A stretch of 64,000 nucleotides of DNA from Acrocarpospora phusangensis (GTDB lineage: Bacteria; Actinomycetota; Actinomycetes; Streptosporangiales; Streptosporangiaceae): positions 117,826-181,825 of the forward strand of contig NZ_BOOA01000008.1 in the NCBI RefSeq assembly GCF_016862995.1, given 5' to 3'. The notes below the pieces were generated by a model. It ran no database searches. It was not told the origin of the DNA and saw only the letters and a list, made by a program, of their open reading frames with translations. A program made the translations under genes and the position numbers. Shown one piece after another: positions 47,641-55,649 of this stretch (positions are counted from its first letter, which is position 1; every line of letters begins with the position of its first letter).

Positions 47641-49034
47641 GTCTGGTGAAACTGATCGAGCCGGTTCCCGCCGAGGAGCTGGGCCGGGTGCACTTCATCG
47701 GGATCGGCGGCGCCGGCATGTCGGGCATCGCCAGAATCCTGCTGAAGCGCGGCGTGGCCGTCTCCGGCAGCGACGCCCGCAGCTCCGACATGCTCACCGA
47801 GCTGCGCGAGCTGGGCGCGACCGTGCACGTCGGGCACGCCGCCTCGCACATCAGGGACGTGAACACCGTCGTGGTCTCCACCGCGATCCGGGACTCCAAC
47901 CCGGAGCTGGGGGAGGCGCTGCGGCAGAACGTGCGGATCATCCCGCGGGCCGCCGCGCTGGCCGCCGTGATGACCGGCCGGGTCGGCATCGCCGTCGCGG
48001 GCACCCACGGCAAGACCACCACCACCTCGATGCTCACCGTGGCGCTGCAGAAGTGCGGCGCCGACCCGTCGTACTGCGTGGGCGGGCAGCTGGTCACCAC
48101 CGGGCTCGGCGCGGACGAGGGCACCGGGGACGTCTTCGTGGCCGAGGCCGACGAGAGCGACGGCTCGTTCCTCATGCTGGCGCCGCGGATCGCCGTGGTC
48201 ACCAACGTGGAGGCCGACCACCTGGACAACTACGGCGACCCCGAGGCGGTGCACGACAGCTTCCACCGGTTCGTGGAGCGGATCGGGTCCGTCCTGGTGC
48301 TCTGCGCCGACGACCCGGGCGCGGCCAGGCTGGCCCCCGTCGCCCGCGCGCGCGGCCTCAGGGTCGTCACGTACGGCGAGAGCGCCGGGGCCGCCGTCCG
48401 GGTCGCCGACGTGGCCCCCAGAGGACTGGGCGTCGAGTTCGACGTGGCCGGGCACGGCCGGGTCAGGCTGGGCGTGCCGGGGCGGCACAACGCGCTCAAC
48501 GCCGCCGCCGTGATCGCCGTGGCGCTCGAACTGGGCATGCCGTTCGAGGAGGTCAGGGACGGTCTGGCGGCCTTCACCGGGGCCAAGCGCCGGTTCGAGG
48601 CCAAGGGCGAGGCGGACGGCGTCACCGTCTTCGACAGCTACGCCCACCACCCGACCGAGCTCGCCGCCGACCTGGCCGCGGCCAGGGACGTGGTGGCCGG
48701 CAACGGCCGGGTGATCGCCGTCTTCCAGCCGCACCTGTACTCCAGGACCCGGTACTTCGCCGCCGAGTTCGGCGCCGCCCTCGGCCTGGCCGACGAGGCC
48801 ATCGTCCTGGACGTGTACGGCGCCCGCGAGGACCCCGAGCCCGGCGTCTCCGGCGCGCTGGTGGCGGGCCAGGTCCCCCTGCCGGCCGGCCAGGTCTCGT
48901 ATGCTCCCGACAGGTCCGCGGTGCCCGCCCTGGTGGCGGGCCGGGCCCGGCCGGGCGACATCGTGCTCACCATGGGCGCCGGCGACGTCACCGAGCTCGG
49001 CCCGCACATCGTCGCGGAGCTGCGCGCGCGTTGA
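47637..49034 (+). CDS. murC: UDP-MurNAc:L-Ala ligase MurC
   Basis: This 465-residue ligase starts the stem peptide. It shows VHFIGIGGAGMSGIARIL, the ATP loop VAGTHGKTTTTSML, EADESDGSFL, HHPTELAADL and FQPHLYSRT. ATG at 47637 overlaps the murG stop; the frame is open upstream inside murG but is not coding there. It acts before MurD, MurE and MurF. Confidence 0.96.
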   Translation: MSLVKLIEPVPAEELGRVHFIGIGGAGMSGIARILLKRGVAVSGSDARSSDMLTELRELGATVHVGHAASHIRDVNTVVVSTAIRDSNPELGEALRQNVRIIPRAAALAAVMTGRVGIAVAGTHGKTTTTSMLTVALQKCGADPSYCVGGQLVTTGLGADEGTGDVFVAEADESDGSFLMLAPRIAVVTNVEADHLDNYGDPEAVHDSFHRFVERIGSVLVLCADDPGAARLAPVARARGLRVVTYGESAGAAVRVADVAPRGLGVEFDVAGHGRVRLGVPGRHNALNAAAVIAVALELGMPFEEVRDGLAAFTGAKRRFEAKGEADGVTVFDSYAHHPTELAADLAAARDVVAGNGRVIAVFQPHLYSRTRYFAAEFGAALGLADEAIVLDVYGAREDPEPGVSGALVAGQVPLPAGQVSYAPDRSAVPALVAGRARPGDIVLTMGAGDVTELGPHIVAELRAR

Positions 49035-49068
49035 CCGCTCGTGACCGTTCGTTGACAAGGAAGCCGGT

Positions 49069-49752
49069 TTGAGGAAGAGCGTCCTGTGGCGTACGGCGGT
49101 GGGGACCCTGCTCGCGGGCGGGGTCGTGGCGGTGGCCGGCTGGGTGGTGTTCCTCTCGCCGGTGCTGGGGGTCCGCGAGGTGGCCGTGATCGGCAACGAG
49201 CGGCTGCCGGCCGAGCAGATCCGCAGGGCCGCCGCGGTGCCGCCGGACACCCCGCTGGTCGGCGTGGACACCGAGGAGGTGCGGGCCAGGGTGGCCGCGC
49301 TCCGGGAGGTCGAGTCGGCCACCGTGGACCGGGAGTGGCCGGGCACGCTGCTGATCTCCGTGGTGGAGCGGCTGCCGCTGGCCGCGGTGCCGATCAACGG
49401 CAAGGTGACCGTGGTGGACCGGTTCGGCGTGGTGCTGGACGTGGTGGACCCGGTGGAGGTGATCTCCTACCGCCTGCCCGAGTTGCGTACCCACCGGTAC
49501 GACCCGGCCGACCCCGGCATCAGGGCCGCGCTGGCGGTGCTGGCGACCCTGCCGGAGAGCCTGTCCCGCCGGGTCAAGCAGGTGACCGCGGCCTCCGCGG
49601 AGACGGTGACGCTGACCCTGGCGGACGGCCGCACCGTGGTGTGGGGCGGCCCCGAGCGGACCGGGGACAAGTCCAGGATCCTGACCGCGCTGCTGCGCGA
49701 GAACGCCATGACCTTGGATGTCAGCTCGCCCGACGTGGTAACGGTCAAGTGA
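49069..49752 (+). CDS. ftsQ: Divisome protein FtsQ
   Basis: This 227-residue single-pass protein has a very short cytoplasmic start, a membrane helix (residues ~11-30), a POTRA domain (GVREVAVIGNERLPAEQIRRAA) and the FtsQ beta domain (TVVDRFGVVLDV). TTG at 49069 follows AAGGAAG. It links early and late division proteins. It is the last gene before the ftsZ leader. Confidence 0.93.
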   Translation: MRKSVLWRTAVGTLLAGGVVAVAGWVVFLSPVLGVREVAVIGNERLPAEQIRRAAAVPPDTPLVGVDTEEVRARVAALREVESATVDREWPGTLLISVVERLPLAAVPINGKVTVVDRFGVVLDVVDPVEVISYRLPELRTHRYDPADPGIRAALAVLATLPESLSRRVKQVTAASAETVTLTLADGRTVVWGGPERTGDKSRILTALLRENAMTLDVSSPDVVTVK

Positions 49753-49935
49753 GATCGGCGACACGCCGGACGTGCTTGCGGCGCGGTTAGTTGACCCTGG
49801 GGGAGGCGCAACCCTACTGTCCGTATCAATCCTCAGGTTGACATAACTCTAAATCTCAACTTGAGGGTGAGGGTTTGGCAGAGCGGGCAGTCGCCCGCAT
49901 GAGACATATGTAAGCGAGCGGAAAGGCCCCTCGTC
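49753..49935 (+). promoter_or_regulatory. ftsZ leader with conserved TTGACATAACTCTAAA block
   Basis: The 183-bp gap before ftsZ holds TTGACATAACTCTAAAT (from 49838) followed by CTCAACTTGAG, a self-complementary segment, and GGTGAGGG. This block resembles a sequence kept before ftsZ in actinomycetes. TTGACA could be a -35 element, but no standard -10 lies at the right distance. It probably contains an ftsZ-specific promoter and a leader hairpin. AAAGGCCCC precedes the start. Confidence 0.55.
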
Positions 49936-51411
49936 GTGGCAGCACCGCAGAACTACCTCGCGGTCATCAAGGTCGTCGGCATCGGCGGCGGCGGAGTGAA
50001 CGCCGTGAACCGGATGATTGAGGAGGGACTCAAGGGCGTCGAGTTCATCGCCATCAATACCGACGCCCAGGCGCTGCTGATGAGTGACGCCGACGTGAAA
50101 CTCGACGTGGGCCGCGAGCTCACGCGTGGCTTGGGCGCGGGCGCCAACCCCGAGGTGGGCCGCAAGGCGGCGGAGGACCACCGCGAGGAGATCGAAGAGG
50201 TCATCAAGGGCGCCGACATGGTCTTCGTGACGGCCGGCGAGGGCGGCGGCACCGGCACCGGCGGCGCGCCCGTCGTGGCCAACATCGCCAGGTCGCTGGG
50301 CGCGCTGACGATCGGCGTGGTCACCCGCCCCTTCAGCTTCGAGGGCAAGCGGCGGGCCATGCAGGCGGAGGCCGGAATAGAGAATCTCCGGGCGGAGGTG
50401 GACACCCTCATCGTCATCCCGAACGACCGGCTGCTGTCCATCTCGGACCGCCAGGTGAGCGTCCTGGACGCCTTCAAGGCCGCCGACCAGGTGCTGCTCT
50501 CCGGTGTGCAGGGCATCACCGACCTGATCACCACGCCGGGCCTGATCAACCTGGACTTCGCCGACGTGAAGTCGGTCATGTCCGGGGCCGGCTCCGCGCT
50601 GATGGGCATCGGCCACGCCAGGGGCGACGACCGCTCGGTGGCCGCGGCCGAGATGGCGGTCTCCAGCCCGCTGCTGGAGGCCAGCATCGACGGCGCCCAC
50701 GGCGTGCTGCTGTCCATCGCGGGCGGCTCCGACCTGGGCCTGTTCGAGATCAACGAGGCCGCCCAGCTGGTCTCCAACGCGGCCGCGCCGGACGCCAACA
50801 TCATCTTCGGCACGGTCATCGACGACGCGCTCGGCGACGAGGTCCGGGTCACCGTGATCGCGGCCGGGTTCGACGAGCCGGTGCCGGAGAAGCCGGCGGT
50901 CATGCCGCAGCCGCGCCAGCAGCAGTCCCGCCCGGCTCCGGCCGCGCCCGCCGCCCCGGCGGGCCGGGAGCGTCCCGCGCTGTCGTCCTACGTGGCGCCG
51001 GCCAAGCCCGAGCCCCGCCAGGAGGCGCGGCCCGAGGCCAGGACCGACCCGCAGCCGACGCCGGTCCGCCCGCTCAGCCCCGCGCCGGCCACGCCCGCGC
51101 CGGTCTCGCCGGTCCAGCCGGTGCCGCCGATCACCTCGCCGCCGGTGCAGCCGGTGCCGAACCACCCGGCGGCCCAGCCGCACGGGCAGGCGGCCTCGGC
51201 CGAGCAGGCCGTGCCCGCCGTGCCGTTCGGGCGGGAGGGCGACGCCTCGCGGCCGGACCAGGGGGCGTCGGGCACCGGCCCTTTCGCCATCCCGCGGCCG
51301 ACCGAGCCGCCGACTCCGATCAGCTCCAAGCTCACCCAGCCGGTTCCCCGGCGCCCGGTGGTCTTCGAGGAGCAGGAGGAGGAGCTCGACGTGCCGGACT
51401 TCCTGAAGTGA
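49936..51411 (+). CDS. ftsZ: Cell division GTPase FtsZ
   Basis: This 491-residue tubulin-like GTPase forms the Z ring. It has [17 protein letters not shown], the tubulin signature [13 protein letters not shown], the synergy loop [22 protein letters not shown] and then a ~170-residue Pro/Ala-rich linker. The extreme C-terminus DVPDFLK is the conserved peptide that binds SepF and other partners. GTG at 49936. Confidence 0.97.
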   Translation: MAAPQNYLAVIKVVGIGGGGVNAVNRMIEEGLKGVEFIAINTDAQALLMSDADVKLDVGRELTRGLGAGANPEVGRKAAEDHREEIEEVIKGADMVFVTAGEGGGTGTGGAPVVANIARSLGALTIGVVTRPFSFEGKRRAMQAEAGIENLRAEVDTLIVIPNDRLLSISDRQVSVLDAFKAADQVLLSGVQGITDLITTPGLINLDFADVKSVMSGAGSALMGIGHARGDDRSVAAAEMAVSSPLLEASIDGAHGVLLSIAGGSDLGLFEINEAAQLVSNAAAPDANIIFGTVIDDALGDEVRVTVIAAGFDEPVPEKPAVMPQPRQQQSRPAPAAPAAPAGRERPALSSYVAPAKPEPRQEARPEARTDPQPTPVRPLSPAPATPAPVSPVQPVPPITSPPVQPVPNHPAAQPHGQAASAEQAVPAVPFGREGDASRPDQGASGTGPFAIPRPTEPPTPISSKLTQPVPRRPVVFEEQEEELDVPDFLK

Positions 51412-51421
51412 CACCGGCCAA

Positions 51422-52138
51422 GTGATCCACCCGGAACCCCCCGCCGGGCGGCTCGCGGAGATCGCGGCCGGGCTGGCCGGGGTGGAGCGGCGCATCGAGG
51501 AGGCGTGCCGCTCCGCGGGCCGGTCCAGGGACGAACTCACGCTGATCGCCGTGACCAAGACCTACCCGGCCGCCGACCTGCGGCTGCTGGCTTCCCTCGG
51601 GGTCCGCGACGTGGGCGAGAACCGGGACCAGGAGGCGGCGGCCAAGGCGGCCGAATGCGAGGACCTCCCGCTCACCTGGCATTTCATCGGCCAGGTGCAG
51701 ACCAACAAGGCCAGATCCGTCGTCGCGTACGCGGATCTGATCCACGGGGTCGACCGGGAGCGCCTGGTGGCCGCGCTGAGCCGCGAGGCGGTCCGGCAGG
51801 GCCGGGAGGTGGGCTGCCTGATCCAGGTGGCCCTGGACGACCGTCCGGAGCGCGGGGGAGCCCGTCCCGCCGACGTGCCCGTCCTCGCGGCCGCGCTGGC
51901 CGGGGCGCCGGGGCTGCGGCTGCGCGGGGTGATGGCGGTCGCGCCGCTCGGGGCGGACCCGGGTGAGGCGTTCGGGCGTCTGTTCGACGTGGCGCAGGCC
52001 GTACAGAAGGAACACCCGGGCGCGGACGTGATTTCCGCCGGGATGAGCGGCGATCTGGCACAGGCGATAGCGAAAGGCGCGACACACCTGCGTGTCGGTA
52101 CGGCGTTGCTCGGCCGCCGGACGCCCTTCGTCAGGTAA
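51422..52138 (+). CDS. YggS/PLPBP-family pyridoxal-phosphate protein
   Basis: This 238-residue TIM-barrel protein carries PLP on the lysine in LIAVTKTYP, with WHFIGQVQTNKAR and GMSGDLAQAIAKGATHLRVGTALLG as further marks. It balances PLP levels. GTG at 51422 starts ten bases after ftsZ. The usual gene between ftsZ and this one, pgeF/yfiH, is missing. Confidence 0.93.
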   Translation: MIHPEPPAGRLAEIAAGLAGVERRIEEACRSAGRSRDELTLIAVTKTYPAADLRLLASLGVRDVGENRDQEAAAKAAECEDLPLTWHFIGQVQTNKARSVVAYADLIHGVDRERLVAALSREAVRQGREVGCLIQVALDDRPERGGARPADVPVLAAALAGAPGLRLRGVMAVAPLGADPGEAFGRLFDVAQAVQKEHPGADVISAGMSGDLAQAIAKGATHLRVGTALLGRRTPFVR

Positions 52139-52281
52139 TGTCCCCCGAGTAACAGGTAGAGGTCGATCAGCGGTTCGCCAGTCGGGGGGTACGGCTTCCG
52201 CCACGGACCTTCAAGGCCCTCGAACGCGCCCGGCACGCTAGGGTGGCCGCAGAGGCATGGTAGACGGAGGACGACGGAGCG

Positions 52282-52788
52282 ATGGCCGGCGCGATGCGCA
52301 AGATGGCGGTCTACCTCGGTCTCGTGGAGGACGACGACCGCTACGACAGGTACCGGGACTACGACGCCGACGACTTCGGCGTGGATCCCTACGACGGGCA
52401 GGGCGAGGACTTCGGTCCCGCCGGGGCGCACGGGCGTGAGGCCGGCGACGACACGCCGGTGCCGGCGCCCAGGCCCTCCACGGCGGTGATCGAGCGCCGT
52501 ACGACCGATCTGGCGCGGATCACCACCCTGCACCCCCGCACCTACAACGAGGCGCGCACCATCGGGGAGCACTTCCGGGAGGGCACGCCGGTCATCATGA
52601 ATCTGACCGAAATGGTTGACAGTGACGCCAAACGCCTTGTCGATTTTGCGGCAGGTCTCGTCTTTGGGCTACACGGCAGCATTGAACGTGTTACCAACAA
52701 GGTGTTCCTGTTGTCCCCTGCCAATGTCGAAGTGACCGCGGAGGACAAGGCTCGGATCGCGGAACGCGGCTTCTTCAACCAGAGCTAG
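52282..52788 (+). CDS. sepF: Z-ring membrane anchor SepF
   Basis: This 168-residue protein has an N-terminal amphipathic helix ([14 protein letters not shown]), an acidic Asp/Tyr-rich linker ([13 protein letters not shown]), and the SepF globular domain ([46 protein letters not shown]; shown in part). It links FtsZ to the membrane. In actinomycetes, which lack FtsA, it is the main anchor. ATG at 52282 follows GGAGGACGA. Confidence 0.95.
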   Translation: MAGAMRKMAVYLGLVEDDDRYDRYRDYDADDFGVDPYDGQGEDFGPAGAHGREAGDDTPVPAPRPSTAVIERRTTDLARITTLHPRTYNEARTIGEHFREGTPVIMNLTEMVDSDAKRLVDFAAGLVFGLHGSIERVTNKVFLLSPANVEVTAEDKARIAERGFFNQS

Positions 52789-52883
52789 AGTTCCTTGTAT
52801 GGACAGTGAACAGCTGAGCGGTGCCCGCGGGGACCGGAGGCGGCGAACCTGGCAGCGGACCAGGACGGAGGCGGGGCTCGACC

Positions 52884-53177
52884 GTGGGGATCGTTAGTGG
52901 GGTCTTGGTCTTCTTCCTGTCCCTGTACCTGGTCTTGCTGATCGGAAGAATGATCTTCGAGACGGTGCAGGCGTTCGCCCGGGCCTGGCGGCCCCGAGGG
53001 CCGGTTCTGGTGCTCGCCGAGGCCACTTACACGGCCACGGATCCACCGCTCAAGTTCCTCCGCCGTTTCATTCCTCCCCTGAGGTTGGGTACGGTGGCCT
53101 TTGACCTAAGCTTCACAGTGCTGTTCATTGTGGTCTTGGTCTTGATCCAAGTCGTGTCCGCGTTTGGTCGAGGATAG
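52884..53177 (+). CDS. YggT-family membrane protein
   Basis: This 97-residue protein has two membrane segments (~residues 4-22 and ~70-92) and the YggT motif TDPPLKFLRRFIPPLRLGTVAFDLS. GTG at 52884 gives the usual short N-terminus; a frame from 52821 would add 21 Gly-rich residues. It lies between sepF and divIVA, its standard place. Its role in division or polar growth is unclear. Confidence 0.88.
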   Translation: MGIVSGVLVFFLSLYLVLLIGRMIFETVQAFARAWRPRGPVLVLAEATYTATDPPLKFLRRFIPPLRLGTVAFDLSFTVLFIVVLVLIQVVSAFGRG

Positions 53178-53221
53178 GTACTTCTCTCCGGACAGACTCC
53201 AAGCGCGCCAAGGAGACCCAA

Positions 53222-54139
53222 ATGCCGCTGACGCCCGCTGATGTGCGGAACAAGCAGTTCAGTACGACCCGGCTGAGGCCGGGCTACGACGAGGAAGAGG
53301 TGGACGCCTTCCTCGACGAGGTCGAGGCCGAACTCGACCGCCTCATCCAGGAGAACGAGGAGCTCCGCGCCAAGCTGGCCGAGTGCCTGCGGGGCAAGGT
53401 GCCCGGCGGCATGGCCGGGGGCATGGGCGGTGCCATGGCTGGCGGGATGGCCGGCGGGATGATGGGCGGGGGCATGCAGATGGCTCCCGCGCCGATCGCC
53501 GAGTCCAAGCCCGAGATGATGGTTCCGCAGCCGGAGCCGATGCGCCAGCCCGAGCCGGTGCGTCCCGAGCCCGTCCCCGTCGGCATGGGCCTGCCGCCCG
53601 CCGAGGACAACATGGACACCGCGGCCCGCGTCCTGGCCCTCGCGCAGCAGACCGCCGACCAGGCCATCGCGGACGCCCGCCGGGAGGCGGACGAGACCGT
53701 GACCCGGGCCCGCCGCGAGGCCGACGAGGTGCTGGGCAAGGCCCGCCGCCAGGCCGAGCAGATCATCGGCGACGCCCGCGCCCGCGCCGAGACGCTGGAA
53801 CGTGACGCTCAGGAGCGGCACCGCCAGGCCATGGGGTCGCTGGTGCAGACCAGGGACGAACTGGAGCGCAAGGTCGAGGAGCTGCGCAGCTTCGAGCGGG
53901 AGTACCGCAGCCGTCTGAAGCTCTACCTGGAGAACCAGCTCGCCGAGCTGAACGTCTCCGCGGAGGGCAGCGGCGGGTTCCCGATCGTGACCGCCGGTCA
54001 GGGCCAGATGTCCGGCCAGCAGATGGCGCACGCCATCGCGCCCGCCGGTCAGCAGCCCATGCCCGCGCCGAACCCGTTCGGCGGCGAGCACTCGGGCGCG
54101 TTCCAGAACCCCGAAGGCCCGCACGGCGACCGCCGGTAG
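53222..54139 (+). CDS. divIVA: DivIVA/Wag31 polar growth scaffold
   Basis: This 305-residue coiled-coil protein has the membrane-binding N-domain MPLTPADVRNKQFSTTRLRPGYDEEEVDAFLDEVE (shown in part below 20 at a time: TTRLRPGYDEEEVDAFL) and a long C-terminal coiled coil (~140-250). Between them is a Gly/Met-rich stretch (PGGMAGGMGGAMAGG, about 30 residues) and a Pro/Glu-rich linker. It marks poles and recruits wall synthesis. ATG at 53222 follows AAGGAGA. Confidence 0.95.
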   Translation: MPLTPADVRNKQFSTTRLRPGYDEEEVDAFLDEVEAELDRLIQENEELRAKLAECLRGKVPGGMAGGMGGAMAGGMAGGMMGGGMQMAPAPIAESKPEMMVPQPEPMRQPEPVRPEPVPVGMGLPPAEDNMDTAARVLALAQQTADQAIADARREADETVTRARREADEVLGKARRQAEQIIGDARARAETLERDAQERHRQAMGSLVQTRDELERKVEELRSFEREYRSRLKLYLENQLAELNVSAEGSGGFPIVTAGQGQMSGQQMAHAIAPAGQQPMPAPNPFGGEHSGAFQNPEGPHGDRR

Positions 54140-54216
54140 CCTCCGCCCGGAGAATTCCGGGAGATCATTCGGTCGGCGTTCGGTAACGCGCGTTCGGTAG
54201 TTCGGAGATCCCCCCA

Positions 54217-55596
54217 GTGATCCTTGTCAGTGCCGCCCTGGTGCTCGCCGCGATCGTCCTGCTGATCGCGGGCGTCGTCCTGGCGAAGCCGTTCCTCGTG
54301 ATGTGGTCGATCGTGGTCAGCGTGCTGTCCGCGGTCTGCCTGCTGATCGGGGCCTTGCTCAGGCGGCACGAGCTCTTCCCGGCCGGCGGGCGGTCCCAGA
54401 CCGCCACCCCCCAGCCGCAGCCCCATCAGATGCCGCAGATGGCGCACGCCGGAGGCCCCGCCTACAGCGGGCCGCCGTCCCAGCCGTCGCAGCAGACCCC
54501 CCACCAGATGCCGCATCAGATGCCCCAGCAAATGCCGGCGCACATGACGCAGCAGATGGCGAACCCCATGATGGCCGCACCCGTGGCCACCCCCGCGCCG
54601 GCCACCGAGACCCAGCAGGTCCCCTTCCCGGGGGCGGCCGGGCAGGAGCCGCCGGAGCGGCGGTCCCGTCCCCCGATGCCCCGTCCCCTGCCGGGCGGCG
54701 GCCTCGGGCCCGACTCGATCGTGCTGGTCATCCCGGGCCGCAAGCGGTTCCACCTGCCCAACTGCCGCCAGCTCGCCGATCGCGAGATCGAGGAGCTGAC
54801 CCTGGAGGAGGCCCGCGAGGAGGGCTTCTCCCCGTGCACCGCCTGCGTGGCCGAGGGCCTGGCCCCCGCCAAGCCGGACACCCCCGCCAAACTCGAAACG
54901 CCTGCCGCGTTCGAAGCCCCGGCCAGACTCGAAGCCCCTGCCGCGTTCGAAGCTCCCGCCAGGCGGGAGGCCCCCGGCAGGCCGGAGACGCCCGTCCGGG
55001 CGGAAAGTCCCGCGAGCGCCGCCTGGCCCGCGAGCCCCGCCTGGGCCGAGACTCCCGTCAAGCCGGTGGAACCGGCCGAGACCGCATCCGGGCGCGCCGG
55101 GTCCGCGGTCTCCGCCGACGCCGACGAGCCCGCCGACACCCCCACGGTCTCGGCGCCGTCGCCCCGGGCCGAGACGGCCGCGCCCACCGTGGCCGCCCCG
55201 CTGCCGCCGGTTCCCTCCGTGCCGCCCGCATCCTCTGAATGGTCAGCCTTCTCGCGTCCCACCGTGACGCCGGCCCAGGCCCCGACCCCGTCCGCGCCCG
55301 ACCCCGAGCCCGCCAAGCCCGAGCCGGTGGCCGCCGAGTCCGCGACGGTGAAGGAAGAGAAGCCCGAGACCATCCCCGACGACGCGACGGTCCACGCTCC
55401 ACGGCCGGCCAAGGACGAGGACGGGGAAGAGGGCCGTGACGAGGGCGATCTCGTGCACGTGCTGGTCGGTACCCGCCGCTTCCACCACGCGGAGTGCTCC
55501 CTCGTCGGCGACGAGGAATCCGACATCGAGACCATGACCAAGGCGGAAGCGGAGGCGGCCGGCCTCACCCAGTGCTCGGCCTGCTCCGACAAATAG
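54217..55596 (+). CDS. Membrane protein with two Cys/His modules and Pro/Ala linker
   Basis: This 459-residue protein has two membrane helices (residues ~2-22 and 27-47), then a Met/Gln/Pro region. Two similar modules follow: RKRFHLPNCRQ ending SPCTACV (~residues 173-210) and TRRFHHAECSL ending TQCSACSDK (~420-459). Each has the pattern FHxxxC, about 26-30 residues, CxxC, as in small Ada-like zinc folds. About 200 Ala/Pro/Glu residues separate them, partly as repeats (AAFEAPARLEAP). No known function; position after divIVA hints at an envelope role. Confidence 0.7.
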   Translation: MILVSAALVLAAIVLLIAGVVLAKPFLVMWSIVVSVLSAVCLLIGALLRRHELFPAGGRSQTATPQPQPHQMPQMAHAGGPAYSGPPSQPSQQTPHQMPHQMPQQMPAHMTQQMANPMMAAPVATPAPATETQQVPFPGAAGQEPPERRSRPPMPRPLPGGGLGPDSIVLVIPGRKRFHLPNCRQLADREIEELTLEEAREEGFSPCTACVAEGLAPAKPDTPAKLETPAAFEAPARLEAPAAFEAPARREAPGRPETPVRAESPASAAWPASPAWAETPVKPVEPAETASGRAGSAVSADADEPADTPTVSAPSPRAETAAPTVAAPLPPVPSVPPASSEWSAFSRPTVTPAQAPTPSAPDPEPAKPEPVAAESATVKEEKPETIPDDATVHAPRPAKDEDGEEGRDEGDLVHVLVGTRRFHHAECSLVGDEESDIETMTKAEAEAAGLTQCSACSDK

Positions 55597-55599
55597 CCT

Positions 55600-55647
55600 G
55601 GAAAGAGCGAGGGCCCGGCGGTCATCCGCCGGGCCCTCGCTCTTTCC
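55600..55647. terminator. Bidirectional terminator, 22-bp perfect stem
   Basis: Two exact 22-base arms (55600-55621 and 55626-55647) flank a TCAT loop. The outer ends are GGAAAGAG and CTCTTTCC, so each strand has a short T-run after the GC-rich stem. It lies three bases after the membrane-protein stop and three bases before the ileS stop, ending both convergent transcripts. Confidence 0.92.
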
Positions 55648-55649
55648 GA

